Shown one piece after another: positions 1-12,654 of a stretch of DNA of 64,000 bases. Source of the DNA: Epiperipatus broadwayi (taxonomy: Eukaryota > Onychophora > Udeonychophora > Euonychophora > Peripatidae); assembly GCA_028023455.1 (NCBI GenBank), contig JAQFVV010000254.1, forward strand, positions 746,001 through 810,000, written 5' to 3'. Under the pieces are notes generated by a model that had not been told where the DNA came from, made no database searches, and was given only the letters and a program-made list of their open reading frames with translations. The position numbers and the translations under genes were made by a program. Every line of letters begins with the position of its first letter. Positions within the stretch are counted from its first letter, which is position 1.

Positions 1-645
1 TATGCAGAAGATTTGGATAAAAACTTTATGTCAGTATACTTATACAAAAGGTGGGATGATTGTGTTAGGAGAATTGTTAAGTATAATACTGGCAAGCAAT
101 GGGATAGCAGAATAGATGGATTAATAAAAAATAGGAAGTTGTAGAGATGGGAGGACTAGTATGGAGAATAAAAAGAGTTTTAAATATATATAGAAGTAAA
201 CAGAATATTGAATGTGAGATTTAGTTTACTGTTTAAGATTTGAACAGAATCATTAGCAACAAGGAAATATACACATAAATGGAGATAGATATGTGGGTTA
301 TTTAGTCTGCAAGTTATGTAAGGAAGGCATGAAAAATATTAGATATCTGTTAATTAAATATAAACATTTACAAGCAAAAAGGATACAAATAATGAAGTTG
401 TGAAAGAATAAATATGAGCAAAGTGATTATACAGAAAGTGTGTTCTTGGTTTTTATATTGTGTTTGGAAAAAGATAAGGGGATTTAGATATAAAGACCAT
501 TCAGTAGTTAAATATAATGTTGGAGAAATGGGTTGGAGCAAAACAGGGTGGGAATGGAAAGAGAAGATATGTGGCTAACAGGTTTCTCTGGGCATAGTGG
601 CTGAGAGATCCCTGACTATAAGAAAGGAGAAGCTACAGTGCTTCA
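1..645 (+). mobile_element. Non-LTR retrotransposon (LINE family Y), 3' fragment, cut by window edge
   Basis: The translated plus strand matches, with stops and frameshifts, the C-terminal part of the better copy at 20455-21965 (minus): both begin YAEDLDK and continue through YLYKRWDD. Further on is a decayed Cys/His segment (CKLCKEGM at about 315) of the kind found after the reverse transcriptase (RT) in many LINEs. The last bases (about 590-645, GCTGAGAGATCCCTGACT) are the same 3' terminus seen in both minus-strand copies. The fragment is dead. The clade was not determined from sequence alone. Confidence 0.75.
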
Positions 646-649
646 CATA

Positions 650-708
650 CTATTTTAATAGCTTGTGAAAGCACAGGAAATGGTGATCATGTGATGTTTA
701 GTGGTTTA
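650..708 (+). repeat. Fragment related to hammerhead family B
   Basis: The stretch running through GTGATCATGTGATGTTTAG and GTGGTTTAAT matches the part of the family B unit that forms one end of the B insertions. No ribozyme core is present. It directly follows the LINE 3' end. Confidence 0.55.
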
Positions 709-1033
709 ATATCTTAAGGTTTTGAACTTAAACTAACCTGATTGTCCATTTTATAGATCTGATATCAGACCAGAAATTGCACATTTTAAAATCATCAGTT
801 TGAATAGCCAAATAGAAGACAAAAATGGATTAGGTGGACATTTGCCTTCCAATCCTCCTCGTTGATGAATACAAACAGCAGAAATTAATGAAGTGAGGAC
901 GTAATGTGATTTTAAATGGCTTCTTCTTAGACGAAGTCTTTTTTTTTTGCATAAGTCACATATACATATACAAAAAATGTTAATAACTGAAATACAGGCT
1001 TATTATATATCTGTATCAATATATGTAATAAAT
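709..1033. other. No gene seen
   Basis: AT-rich sequence with no ORF, RNA gene or clear repeat that I can support. Confidence 0.5.
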
Positions 1034-1185
1034 AGGATATATGAGCACAGACTTTCACATGACCCACCACTCTCTACTCTATTTCATAACACTGATACAC
1101 TTGAACACATATATGTTGAAAAGATAAATAATCACCAATATTCGTATTTCATGCTAAACCAGCAATCAAGTAAGATAAACATTTC
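1034..1185 (-). repeat. Family E repeat, truncated, ribozyme remnant
   Basis: Reading the minus strand, the GAAA box, the stem II 3' strand (AGCAT) and the distal stem I sequence (TTGGTGATTAT) are kept. The CUGAUGA box is lost, so no ribozyme can form. The flank (GACTTTCA and GATACAC motifs) matches the other E copies at 3255, 12655, 19080, 28680 and 33208. Confidence 0.7.
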
Positions 1186-1215
1186 CTTATCAATACTAAT
1201 GCTTACATGGATAGA

Positions 1216-2690
1216 TTTAGAGTAGTGTGGAATAGTACGAACTACCGTCTCCGTAATTGCTGTTTAAATGTAAGTGAAATCACTCGTGTGATTATAAAGA
1301 TTTGATATATATATATATATCAACTTTTTTTCCAAAGGTTCAAAATGTTAAAATTCAAGACATTAGCAAAGTAAATGTACGTCACCAGTAAGAAAATAAA
1401 AGCACAATTTTTTTTTTAATTATTTACTTTTTTCTGTTTATTATATAATTATAGCTGAAGACTAAATTAAGCTCAGTTATTGGAAGGAGACTGCTTTTAA
1501 TCGTTTTCAGATAACTTTTTATAATTAAAAAATAAATAAAAATGTTGTAGATGAACGGAAGAAAACAAAAAAGTTTAGCAAATTATTGCAAAATCAAATA
1601 ATAAGCATTTAGAATATTGATTTCATATAAGAATAATAAAATACTTCGCAAAAAAAATAATACCAAACAAGATCCGTGTGGTAAATTTAATCCAAATATA
1701 GAAAAATTAAGCTCTTAGACTGAAGCTCAATTCTAAATCGGTTTTGGTACTCGAGCATCACGTAACTTCCCGTATATTGAACCATTTTTTTATTCTGTAA
1801 TGTTCGTATTATCGGCTGAATATGCAAATAAATACATCTCGATTCCTATTGAATGAATGTTAATTACTCAATATGCCACTAGAATGCTTAAGCAAACACA
1901 ACCTCAATCTTCCCGACAATTAACCGAAGGATAAAATAATTGAATGGTTTATTGCTCAGGAATTCACTAGCAATTCAAAATGATGGTCTGTAGCCGCAAG
2001 TCCAGAGAATTTGAGCTCCAGGTCCGACACTTTATGATTGCTCTAGACTTAATAGAAACCACAAAATTAATATTCTTAACAACAACAGCAGCAAATTTAT
2101 GTTTCAAAATATGAAAATTGATTTCTCAAATGTAGATAATTAAATTGCGAATTTAAGTATTTAATTAAGAAATATTTTAAGATTCATTTTTGATAACTAT
2201 TTACGATTTTATGTAATTTTTCAAAACGTTCAAACAGCTAAAAGCTAGAATTAATCTTTTAAATCAATAAATTAAAATAAAATTCAGGAAGGATTATAAG
2301 ATTTTTCAATTTGGAACTCATAACGAGCAGTTTGTCTGATAACGAAAGATTTCCTTGGAGAGCGATTTTATTAAGATCTTCGGGAAACCAGTTTATTTAT
2401 TTGTTTAGGCAATTAAGCCTTTTAAAAAATGATGAAGTTTTGTGCAAAAAAAAAAACACCAATATGTTTCTTTAAATGTATACATTAAATGTTTTATAAA
2501 AGGCTAAATGTTTTATAAAATAAAATATATAACGCCCTCCTTATTCACAAAGTCATAGTAGGATGTATATATATTTCTTCAGTTTGACAACTTTATATTA
2601 ATAATATTGGACTTACATTGACGTGCAAGGCATTTTTTAGACATCTGCATACCAGTAAGTAGTTTAAAATAGTTTACTATTCAGAAGTTA
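1216..2690. other. AT-rich, no gene seen
   Basis: Contains a short (AT)n run near 1305 and many A or T homopolymers. No coding potential, RNA gene or repeat was recognised. Confidence 0.5.
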
Positions 2691-2694
2691 AATA

Positions 2695-2815
2695 TAGGAG
2701 ATTTGAACCCAAACTTTCAAACACCCTTCAACTTTCCACACTATCTCATACCACCGATACACATGACCACACACATGTAGAAAAGATAAACGATCATCAA
2801 TATAAAGCTCCAAGT
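2695..2815 (-). repeat. Family E repeat, partial copy
   Basis: Shares the CTTTCAAACACCCTTCAAC and GATACACATGACCACACA motifs with the E copy at 3255. It is truncated before the ribozyme core. The sequence just after it (AAGCTCCAAGTATATGAGG) recurs near 3768, so the two neighbourhoods share more than the E element. Confidence 0.7.
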
Positions 2816-3254
2816 ATATGAGGAATGTCTATATTTCAAATCTTGTTCAGAAAGTTTATAAGAAGTACTAGAATAATAAAGTTGACCACATCCATACCTG
2901 TCCCTTCTTGCATAGAATCAAATCACACAGAACATTATCTGTAAAAATTTCATTAATAAATATACTTTAGCGAAATCATTAGCTTTATTAAATTGGATAA
3001 AGAAAAATCAATACACATTCATATGTCAAACATTAACAGTATCTGATTTTTTTTCTCAATTCCACTTGTGACTTCTACACTTTAATGCTGTACAATTTTA
3101 ATAGACAAAACATCTGATTTTCTTTGGAAATCAAATACTGCTAGAATAAATTATTTATAAATTTTCCACCACAATTTATTTTTATCCTAACTAATATTCC
3201 CATAACTTTAAGAGACAGCAATTGTGGTGACAGTTTGCTTATAGGTTTTATAAT

Positions 3255-3772
3255 CATAGGGGATTTGAACACACTTTCAAGCACCCTTCAACTATCCACA
3301 CTATTTCATCCCACTGATACACATGACCACACATATGTAGAAATAAAAAATAATCACCAATATAACGTATTTCATGCCGAACCAACTCTCACCAGATTAT
3401 CTTCCACACGCATATATAATCAGTGCTTAGTTTATATTAAGATAGAAAATCTTCATACTTTAATGACAGACTTCAATCTACTCCACTCTCCAACTTTTCA
3501 GCCATACAGTTGGTCCAGATTATTATCCCCCCCCCACACACATATATATATAATCAGTGCTCAATTCATATTAAGATAGCAAATCTTTATACTTAAATGA
3601 ACAGCTTCAATCTACTCCAATCTCCAACTCTTCAGCATGAAATATGTATATTGGTGATTATTTATCTTTTCTACATGCGTGTGGTCATGTGTATTAGTGG
3701 TATGAAATAGTGTAGATAGTTGAAGGGTGATTGAAAGTCTGTGTTCAACTTCCCTATATTTACATTTAAGCT
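3255..3772. repeat. Family E fold-back (inverted) copy
   Basis: The left arm (about 3255-3400) and right arm (about 3636-3770) are reverse complements: ACACTTTCAAGCACCC on the left, GGGTGATTGAAAGTCTG on the right. The interior (3400-3635) holds two direct copies of another E segment (CAATCTACTCCA and CTCCAACT, each twice). Pieces of the E hammerhead are present but scattered, so no copy here is complete. Confidence 0.75.
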
Positions 3773-4214
3773 CCAGATATATGAAGAATACCTGTATTTC
3801 AAATCTTATACGTTTTATAAATATTTTATGTTACTGGAAACGATAGCATTTTTAATTCTTCATTTCAAAATTATATAATTAAAATTTTAGTAAATTTTGT
3901 TTCAAGTAATATTTGAATGGTTTTCTGCATTTCCTTTCTTTAGAATGTAACAAATGATTTACATAAAATAAAACTATATTTTGATCTACTTATTAAAAAA
4001 GTTATATTTTTAACTCATAATAAATTTGATAGATACTACTTTTTTTTTCATGCTCATAATTTGATCTAAAAGAAACCATGCATGTTATTTGATTAAAACA
4101 CCATGTCTAAAAGGAATGAAGAAAGATATAAATCAATATAAAAACAGTGAACTATATAAATGCTACAATATTAATGTGAATGCTATGTGTTGTTTAATGC
4201 AATAGCAAATTGAA
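3773..4214. other. AT-rich, no gene seen
   Basis: No ORF, RNA gene or recognisable repeat. Confidence 0.5.
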
Positions 4215-4299
4215 GTACATAATTCATGGATTGTGCCAGCAGATGGCGCTTCCAATGCTCATCTTATGAACTCTGAAACAACAAGTACCTTTTTTGCAA

Positions 4300-4415
4300 T
4301 GCATAGCTTGTTGTTAAGTGGCAGATTCTGGAATTCAAGTTGTTGAATCATAGATAAGTTCTATCACTTCTGATTCTCAAACTCAGTATGAAGTCCTGAG
4401 CAACAAACAAGGTAT
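4300..4415 (+). repeat. SINE-like repeat with AGCAA(T/C)AAA tail
   Basis: The 3' part (CTCAAACTCAGTATGAAGTC then CTGAGCAACAAA) matches the tails of the elements at 10383, 10605, 18735, 57525 and 58033. The 5' part aligns with the tRNA-like head of the copy at 10383. Octopus tRNA-derived SINEs are known as a class; assignment to a named one was not possible. Confidence 0.5.
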
Positions 4416-4764
4416 TTTTGATGTACTATATAATGGTTTTAATTTATTTTTATTAAACCTAATGTTTAAGGTGTAGTATTATGGTAAAGCTACTAGTTGT
4501 AAATGGAAAAACAGCACTAAATGGTTTCTCTCCTGTATGAGGGTTTTCATGTGTTGGAAAATTTCTTTCAATGTAGTCTTATAATTGCAAACACTGTGCT
4601 GAAAGTATTTTATGAGTTCTTCCACATTATTCTAATATTTAATTTTTCACAACTTTATAATCAAACAGTAATCAAATAATATATAAGTTTGGTGATGGAA
4701 TTTTTGATTTGAATCAAGGGTGAAAACAGCATGCTGGTGGTTATCTATTTTGCACAAAATGCTT

Positions 4765-5505
4765 AATGTTTTGAATATAACATATGAAGACTTTGGTTTA
4801 ACAGTTAATGTTCAGAAAATGCCAGAGTTTTATAAGCCAGTGATGGAAGAAAAATCTCAGCAACTTTGGTTATCAACTTGAGAATATAAATCAGTTTAAA
4901 TACTTTGATGGTTTTGTAAGTGAAGATGTAGTTCTAGACATTGAAGTACAGCAAATATTCCAATTTGTGGTTACTGCTTTTAACAAATTAAAAAATAGAC
5001 TATTTCATCACAGGGAAATAATTATTGCCACTAAGTTAGCTGTATATACAGTTACTTTGCCTAATTTATTGTATGAATGTGAAACAGAGACACCCTATTG
5101 GTTCAAAATAAAGGTATTAGAAAAGTTTTATTTAAGGGATGCTCCATAAAAATTTAAAACTATAATAGTGAAGTCATAAAATCAATAAATATATTCTTCA
5201 AATTACTAGATGTGATGCTATAAAATCTATTATTTTAATACTATTGTAGGATTGGTCATGTAAAACAATATAGCAATGCAATATTCTTGGAAAGAGTTTT
5301 ATGGTAAATTTGAGCATATTTTTTATGGGAGAGGTTGCTTCTATCTATATTATAAGGATTGTCATAAAGACATTCTAAAGAAATGCAATACCAACTGTTT
5401 CCATTGGAAAGATATGGCAGAGAATAGAATACAATGAAGAGCTACAATTAGACATGGTGTTGAAGTATTTCAAAAAGTAAAGTTTTTGCTGAATAAATAA
5501 AAAGA
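4765..5505 (+). mobile_element. Non-LTR retrotransposon relic (third family)
   Basis: The translation gives FGLTVNVQKM near 4790, then a segment with LPNLLYECET near 5060, a degraded glycine/histidine region near 5250 (VGLVM), and AENRIQ near 5420. This order (post-catalytic 'GLT..KT', 'LLYxxET', 'GHV', 'W..R') is typical of the RT C-terminus of LINEs. Stops and frame changes are frequent, so it is a dead fragment. The RT catalytic motifs lie outside it or are lost. Confidence 0.6.
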
Positions 5506-5671
5506 TAACATTTTAAATTATTAAATAAATAGTAAATTGGATATATGTGGTCATATTGTGATTCACAAATTGGTTTACATAATTAATGTAAAACGCATGT
5601 CTAGAGCAGTTTTTTATTCTCTCTCATTTTATTTTTTTTATAGTTAGGATGGCTATATTTGTTTGTAAATG

Positions 5672-5745
5672 AAAATTATTATTATTATCATCATCATCAT
5701 TATTATTATTATTATAATAATTATAATTATAATAAAAATTATAAT
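5672..5745. repeat. TTA/TCA/TAA microsatellite
   Basis: Runs of ATT, ATC and TAA trinucleotides. Confidence 0.8.
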
Positions 5746-5759
5746 AATATATATTAAGG

Positions 5760-7190
5760 CTATAACCTTAAGACTATGCACCTGAAAAAACATTTTCCCA
5801 ACTTGTATGCATTTTTGTACATATAAAATGAATTCCTGAAAAAATTATTTGCTTGTAGTTTTTTTTTATGAACTATAAAATTATTTTTGTGTAGTCAATT
5901 GCCATCAAATGAAATCTCATGTGTGTTAGTATACCTTCTAGAAATCCAAAAATCACTGTTAAATACTTAATTCCTTATGATGGTTTTCATGCTTTTTGAA
6001 ATGTGATAATTTATAATGAAAATATTATTCTTTCATATGATTTTCTTTATGTATTTTAAATAAGTTATTATAGAAACATTTTATAATATTGAACTATTGA
6101 AAAATAGTTTTCTATAAGGATTTTTAAAATGTATTTTAAAAACCTATTTTGCACAGTCTTGTAATATCGCTAAGTGAAATTTGCAGTTTTATTCTGAAAA
6201 ACTTTTTATCTCTAAAACGAATTTAATAAATATTGTTATTATTTACTAATATTTTGATGTTATCAGTATTTTGATTGTGAGATAAAATAGTTTTGTATTT
6301 CTAATAAAATCATTAAACAATAAGGATACATATGCTTAAATAAGTTTAAAACCACAATAAAATGTTTAATTTCTTTTGTAATTCATATAAACTGATAGTT
6401 AAATACTCTTCCAAAAAATAAACACGAACTAATATGACAATAATTTAATTGGTCAAATTTATTTTGAGACTAGCAAAATACAACTAAACTAAAAAAAATC
6501 ATATCCTGACTGGAATTGCTTATAATGTAATAGTTAATGTCTACTGTATTTTCACTATGATGCAGTTTTGGATCTGAATAGATATTAGATTTGTTTCAAT
6601 CATCTGAAGATTTTTAAACAAATGTAGAACTTTTTCAAGCAGACAGCTCACCCTTAACTGAAATACTTCTTGGTAAATAGGTATGTAACTATTCTTTGCT
6701 AAAAAGAAAATGACATGAAAACTTTCATCAGCCATAATTTTATCATCTAGTTGGAACAATGCATCTACCATTTGTCAATAGTTTGGTAATGATAAAACTG
6801 TCATTACCCCTGAAATTGGTTGTTTAGAACTACTTTATTTTAATGATGGTGTGGTTATGTAGCCATGACTAACAATTTTAAAAAAATCTTAAAAAAACTT
6901 TCAGCTGTCTTAAAAATATCTTAGCTGCATATTGAAGTTTGACTTCTGACCAAAATCATTACATATTAAAAAACTAATCAGTGAACTAACATTTATACTT
7001 AATGTAATTTATACTTTTAAAAAACTAGTCAAATGGTTATTATTCAAGAGGTCATGTGATCATTCAGGAGATCATATGATATTTAAGCTTCAGAAATGAC
7101 AGACAAAGCTTTTATTTAAAAAATTTTAGTTCTCAAGTTGGACTATATCAATGCTTATTTGAATTTCTTTATGCCATATATATTTCTTGG
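5760..7190. other. AT-rich, no gene seen
   Basis: A short minus-strand reading frame at 6541-6771 has no recognisable motif and typical AT-rich composition. I do not support it as a gene. Confidence 0.5.
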
Positions 7191-7191
7191 T

Positions 7192-7262
7192 ATTAGACTA
7201 TAGAGGGCAGTACTAAATATTAATTTGATATATTTAATTCAACCTTTGCCCTCTGTAGTTTA
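7192..7262. repeat. Short inverted repeat
   Basis: ACTATAGAGGGCAGTACTAA on the left is answered by TGCCCTCTGTAGTTTAGTAC on the right. The outer motif GACTATAGAGGG also occurs in the long fold-back at 26905-27365, so the two may share termini. Confidence 0.55.
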
Positions 7263-7500
7263 GTACAGAAGTAGAAGGTGCTTTAAATCTCAAAAATCAA
7301 AGATTTTGACTCTTTTCTATTGCTTCTGTTGCTCATACCTCTTATAAACTCTGAACACTAAACCATTCAGTTATTTTGCATTGAACCTTTGTATGTATTA
7401 TAATTTAGATAGGTCTCTCTATTCTCATTTTATCTAAAACTTATTTAAATGTAGGTTGGCACTTTTAGGCAAGTAATATCAGTATATATGTATTTAATTT

Positions 7501-7650
7501 TAGTGTCTATATAAATATATGGGACCTAAATAAAGGTGGGATTCCACTTTTATTGTTAAAAGAAGGTTGCCTTGGCAACAGTTTATGATTGTTGATTGTT
7601 ATCTATATTGGGATTGTCTAAGTGTTGACTGGTGTCTAATGGTCACTTAT
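7501..7650 (+). repeat. Double-hairpin repeat, copy 1
   Basis: Begins TAGTGTCTATATAAATATAT and contains two adjacent inverted repeats: AAAGGTGG with a degraded partner CCACTTTT, then GTTGCC-TT-GGCAAC. A TATAAATA box and AATAAA also occur. A second copy starts 341 bp downstream and a third is at 42172. No ribozyme or protein family was recognised. Confidence 0.75.
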
Positions 7651-7841
7651 AAACCAATTTAGCCTTGAGCATTATTATATTTATTATTTAAATAATACTT
7701 TAAGTGCAATTTGAAAATTATAGTTGCAATTGACAAGTTATTAGTCTGCATTCAGAATAGGTTATAATTACCTGTTTAATGAGGTTTATTTAAACTTATT
7801 TGTATCAAAAATTTCAATCTCTGTGGTCAAGTTGCAATCTT

Positions 7842-7990
7842 TAGTGTCTATATAAATATATGGGACCATAAATAAAGGTGGTATTCCACCTTTGTTATTA
7901 AAAGGTGGTTGCCTTGAATACAATTTGTGATTGTTGATTGTTATCTATATTTGGATTGTCTAAGTGTTAACTGGTTTCTAATGGTATTTA
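7842..7990 (+). repeat. Double-hairpin repeat, copy 2
   Basis: Same order of motifs as the copy at 7501. The first hairpin is better preserved here (AAAGGTGG-TATT-CCACCTTT). The second is degraded. The 190 bp between the two copies is not obviously repeated. Confidence 0.75.
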
Positions 7991-8947
7991 ATAAAGTACT
8001 TTGGATTGGTTAATATAGATATGTATGTTGGTATATATAATTCAGGTTTAGGGGATGTTAAAACAGACAGCATTTTAATCCTATTATTTTTAGACCTGCA
8101 CGTGTTATTGTCATATGAAATTGGTGAATTAGAATTTAAGACAATATTATTTATAAATGCAAAGTGTGGTCTTTATAATTAATATGCAGTTATTACATAA
8201 CTTCTGTAGCAGTATTATATGTGATAAAGAGTAACAAAAGACATCTGATTCCATAAGTAAGCATTTGTACTGCAATTAGAGCATTCGATCACCAAAATAT
8301 AGATCCAGAATATCCTTATATTTGAGATAAAATTTATCAAAACACATAAATGATAACTATATCACATGACAATACTAAGAAGCTTCACCCAAATTTTTTA
8401 TAGTAAATTTACAAGAAGTATTTTGGGCAATTATCAACATTATTGACAGTATTTGAAGAATCATCATTTTGGATTTGAAATATTCATTTTGTATTCACAT
8501 TTTGTAGATGTTAGATGCCAATTTGTTGATAAGTCATTAATGATGGTATTGTTGATTAGATCTTCATTATTAAGTCAAGCTAATTTAAAAGTTGACAATT
8601 CAATAATTTTCTTAATATCAGAATTCAAAATTTGCAACAATTATAGCCAATAACACAATTAGTCTTGATGTAAATAATAATAAACTAATCTTAAATACTA
8701 TTACTTCACTAAAAAATATTGAAAACAAAATTATTAAATAAATTTCAGTAGTTACCAATGTATATGAGTGAACTAAAGCTGATACAGCTCTATAGTGGCT
8801 GGAAGCCATACTGCCAAAAAAAAAAAAGAATTTGAGTACCCTTAGTAATTTCAGCTAAAATTATTAATAATATTATAATCAAACCAATTTATTGTAAAAA
8901 AAAAAGTTTTTACAAAAATTAATATCTGATAATGAAGTAACTATCCT
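7991..8947. other. AT-rich, no gene seen
   Basis: Two short overlapping opposite-strand frames (8453-8653, 8618-8809) show no family resemblance. Confidence 0.5.
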
Positions 8948-9262
8948 TCTGGTCATGCACTTTAAGAATCACCTTGTACTTTCCCATAGCATCCATCGAC
9001 TTGAAAAATATAAGTTTACACTTATTTTAGAGCATTTTTTCTATATAAGTCAGCCGTTGCTCACCATGCTGCAATCAATATGTTTCCTCAATTAAATTAC
9101 AAAGATAAAATTCTGACATATAGATTCAAAATCTGATTTCAACATGGTGAGCAAAGACTGGCTTGTATAGAAAATACGCTCTAAGCATACGCATACAATT
9201 ATGCATTTCAAGTCAATTCTTACAGGAAAGGGCAAGGTGATTTTTAAAGCACATGATCAGAG
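8948..9262. repeat. Fold-back element I
   Basis: The left arm runs from CTGGTCATGCACTTTAA to GCTCACCATG. The right arm runs from CATGGTGAGCAAAGACTGGC to AAAGCACATGATCAG and is its approximate reverse complement over about 110-120 bp. The spacer is about 75 bp. No coding content. The arms have diverged, so it is not recent. Confidence 0.7.
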
Positions 9263-9477
9263 GGGTAATTCCTTCATTATAATATTACAGACATGGTGTG
9301 CACTATATAAATAACAGAATATTTATTAAATTAAAATTAATATAGTATGTTAATCACTTTAAACAGTTATCTGCTCCCTCTATTTATTCATGAATTTAAA
9401 TCTACTAACAAAATAATTTAAAAAAGTTGTCAGACTAAATATAATCTTTTAATCTCAATTAAGGAGATAAATGTAAA

Positions 9478-10225
9478 TGAAAATTATTTGTTTTCAGATG
9501 ATGTTTTTTTTCTTGGCAAATAATGCTTCAGACTTTCTGAAAATATTGCAAGTGTTATCATATAAAAATAAAAAGTAGGACCAAAGATAAGTACTAAAGA
9601 AGACTAAATTAACATTCAATGGATTTTCACAAAAGAAAATAAAAATTAATAATCATGAGTTAGAAAAAGTTAACAACTACAAATACCTTGATTACATTAT
9701 TAACACAGATGAATAAATAATAGATAAAACTGATTGTAGAATTAAACTTGGATAGAGTGTTTTTGGTAGTAATAATTTAAAGAGGTTTTTAACAAATGTG
9801 TTACATTAGTTCTCACTTATGAATTTGAGACTTGTATAGTTAATAGAATACTAATCCAAAGAGTTCAGACCAGTCAACAAAGTATGCAAAGATATGTGTT
9901 AAAAGTAATAAGAAGAAATCGAAAATGAAATACACATGAGAGAACAAACAGGTATTACTGCCACCATTAAAAGAATTAATGAGATTGAAATGGACTTAGG
10001 CTGCCCTTATTGCTAAAAGAGATGATAATAGATGGACAGTTAAAATCTTAATTGGGATTCCAAAATATTGTAAAAGACCTAAAAAGTGACTACATGTGAG
10101 TTGGATGGATGAAATAAAAAAGTGTGTTGATGGGTTGTGTAGAAGAAAAGCTAATTCAACTACCCTTGAAGAAATCTTCAAACTATAGACAGTCTACAGT
10201 GGTTGAAAATAATGATGATATGAAG
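9478..10225 (+). mobile_element. RTE-type LINE, 3' fragment (dead)
   Basis: The conceptual plus-strand translation follows the RTE RT C-terminus in order: a decayed FADD box (FSDDVFFL near 9490), FNGFSQK near 9620, NYKYLDYIINTDE near 9680, RIKLG near 9740, REQTGITA near 9940, then the terminal basic region ending near a TGATGATATG tail at 10212. Several stops and frameshifts interrupt it. It aligns motif by motif with the longer copy at 50090-52612. Confidence 0.85.
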
Positions 10226-10382
10226 GTTTATGATGCCTTAAAAAATTAAAAGTGTTCTCTATTTATTAATTTTTTTTAATAATGTGATGTGTTCAAAAAT
10301 GTTTAAATTAATTTTTAAAAAAAATTTTTTTTTCATTCTATTTTTATCTTACTTGGCAATCATTCATAGATATAGATGTTCA

Positions 10383-10497
10383 GCATGGTTTGGCATAGTA
10401 ATGGAGAGATAGATTCTAGAATTCAAGGTTTGTGGGTCATTATCAACTCTGTCATTTCAAGTGTCTAAAACTTCTTATAAACTTTCAAGCAATAAAC
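10383..10497 (+). repeat. tRNA-derived SINE
   Basis: The head TTTGGCATAGTAATGGAGAG resembles a pol III A box (TRGCNNAGYNGG, one insertion). The tail is CTTATAAACTTTCAAGCAATAAA in two parts. It matches the copy at 4300 over most of its length. Confidence 0.55.
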
Positions 10498-10604
10498 TAT
10501 TCTATTATTTTATTATTGATAGATAATAGATAAAATAATTATATTTATCAATTTGTTAAATAAATTTCTAAATCTCATACCCTTGTTGACAACTGTTATT
10601 ATTT

Positions 10605-10705
10605 ATGCCCTGCAGTTTGGAAGGTTCCAGGATCGATTCTGGCAATCACAGGTCTGGCGTTCAAACTTTTTATGACATCCTGAGCAATAAAGGTCTATGC
10701 CCTTT
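10605..10705 (+). repeat. SINE 3' half
   Basis: Contains GGATCGATTCTGG (B-box-like), TCTGGCGTTCAAACTTTTTA and CCTGAGCAATAAA. The head is missing or too diverged. Confidence 0.5.
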
Positions 10706-10974
10706 TTAAAATAATATTTATAATAATGATTTTTGTATGAATACTTTTCTATTTCATTTAGTAAAACACTGATGTTTTTAATTTGTTTAAAATAAGATTC
10801 ATTATTCCAATGTATATTGTGATGTTTGTAGAAGTATTAATGAAAATTGAAGCTTAATATTCTCACTGTCTTACTTTAATTGTTTAATTTGTAAGAGGTA
10901 TGTAATTAACTTTTCAAAGTATTATTAATATATCCTTCTTTATGTATTGATAAAATTATAAAAAAATAAACAAA

Positions 10975-11500
10975 TCCACCTTTATTACTACTCTTACAAT
11001 GCTTGTCTTTTTAAAATTAACCACCATTACAGTTTCAATTGACCAGCAATCTTCTTCAGAGCTATGAGATAAATATAAATACATGAATCACAAATAGTTT
11101 AACATTAAACAAACAACATATCTCCTTAAAAATTGACTCATTTTTTATATCTCATTCCATATATAGACTTATATGTATACATACCAAATATCAATCACAC
11201 TATACATACATATATCTATACTATGCACCAGTATAGTATAATTGATGAATATATATATATATATATATATTTGTTATGTATGCATATATATCTACATATG
11301 GAATAAGATGTAAAAAATGAGTCAAATTATAAGAAGATATGTTGTTTGTTTAAATAATAAACTATTTGTGCATTTATATATTTGTATATATTACATAGCG
11401 CTGAAGAAGATTGCTGGTCAATTGAAACTGTAAGGTTGATTAATTTTAATATAAATTAGCATTGTAACAGTAATAAGAAAGGTGGATTTCTTTAATTTTT
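10975..11500. repeat. Family F fold-back with hammerhead-like cores
   Basis: Two arms of about 200 bp are reverse complements around a central AT run (11250-11271). Outer ends are AAATCCACCTTT and AGGTGGATTT. The sequence CTGAAGAAGATTGCTGG followed by CAATTGAAACTGTA occurs on the plus strand at 11401 and on the minus strand at about 11060. CUGAAGA fits CUGANGA, is followed by a self-complementary AUUG/CAAU stem and then GAAA, as in a hammerhead core, but I could not pair a convincing stem I. Confidence 0.7.
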
Positions 11501-12654
11501 TACAATTAACTTTTTACGATTATTTACATAAAAAGATTAGTAAATTGAAAATTTTATACTAAAAAGTATTAAAATAAAATCAAAACATTTGGTGTTTTAA
11601 AAATGAAAATAAAAAAAATATATACACCTGGGTCTCATTTTATGCAGTAGATAGGTTCCTCAGAAAATGCACACAAAAGAAATCACACAAAAATAGACTT
11701 AACTTACTTTGAAAAATGGGGGATAGGTTCAGTAATTTTCAGAAATCGCATAAAAGCAAAGCAACAATGAAAAATTTCTTTAAAATTCACATTAAAGAAA
11801 TAAGGAAATAAAGTATGACTAATAAAAAATTTCAAATATTTGAAAAAAATTAATACAAGACAAACTTTTTTACTTTTTTTATTAACTACAGTATTTAATT
11901 TTACATTTTTTTATACATATTTTAATCATTACCACTATTTGACAATATGCGTTCATTTGTAAACTGGTAAGAAATCAGATTCATGATGTGATGTACAACT
12001 AGCGCCACTTTCAGTCTTGTGCTGTGTTAATGGTTTTCTGTTTCTATATTAAAAAAATGAGATTGCAATCAAAACAAAAAGATTATACATTATCATTAGA
12101 AAGATTATTTTCAGTTTACAAAATCAATAAAATCTTCGTTATTATTTATTTTAAAAATCTAAAAAATTATTTATTTCTGTTATATCTAACAAAATACGTT
12201 TTAAAAGTTTAAAATTTTTGAATATTTATTGCAATATTTTTATACATAAGTATAAATCTATTATTATTATTTACTCATTAGTATAAGTAGGTTATTTACA
12301 TAGAAGCTAAGATTCTAAATACAGCTTCAGGCCATATTCATGTTAGCTGCTAATATAACGTTATATTTTTGAAAAAAAAAAGTATTTCAAGTCAAAATAA
12401 GTTATTAATAATTTAAATTTCTTGATATCTAATAAATATAGTGAAATATGAAAGATATTAAGAAGAAACATGAATCGCATAACTTCAAAATCACATTAAA
12501 ATAATCCGCATAAAATGAGACTCGGGTGTATAGGTGTATATAAGAATAATACTACATTATAAAATAGAGCATATGATCAGTTTTTGAATATGTCATGTAA
12601 TATTTGAGCACCTGTGAATATAACACTTTCATTTAGTTTGCTAAATTGAGGATT
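11501..12654. other. AT-rich, no gene seen
   Basis: The segment CACCTGGGTCTCATTTTATG at 11626 has an inverted relative near 12512 (CATAAAATGAGACTCGGGTG), so 11626-12531 could be the outer ends of an old fold-back. No coding content. Confidence 0.4.

Noticed and set aside
947-1225. 92-codon and 114-codon frames at 947 and 3235 with similar peptides (LFH.TDT....YVE)
   Set aside because: The shared peptide comes from the non-coding family E repeat; frames are broken in other copies.
7501-7990. Hammerhead in the double-hairpin repeat
   Set aside because: No CUGANGA or paired GAAA box on either strand.
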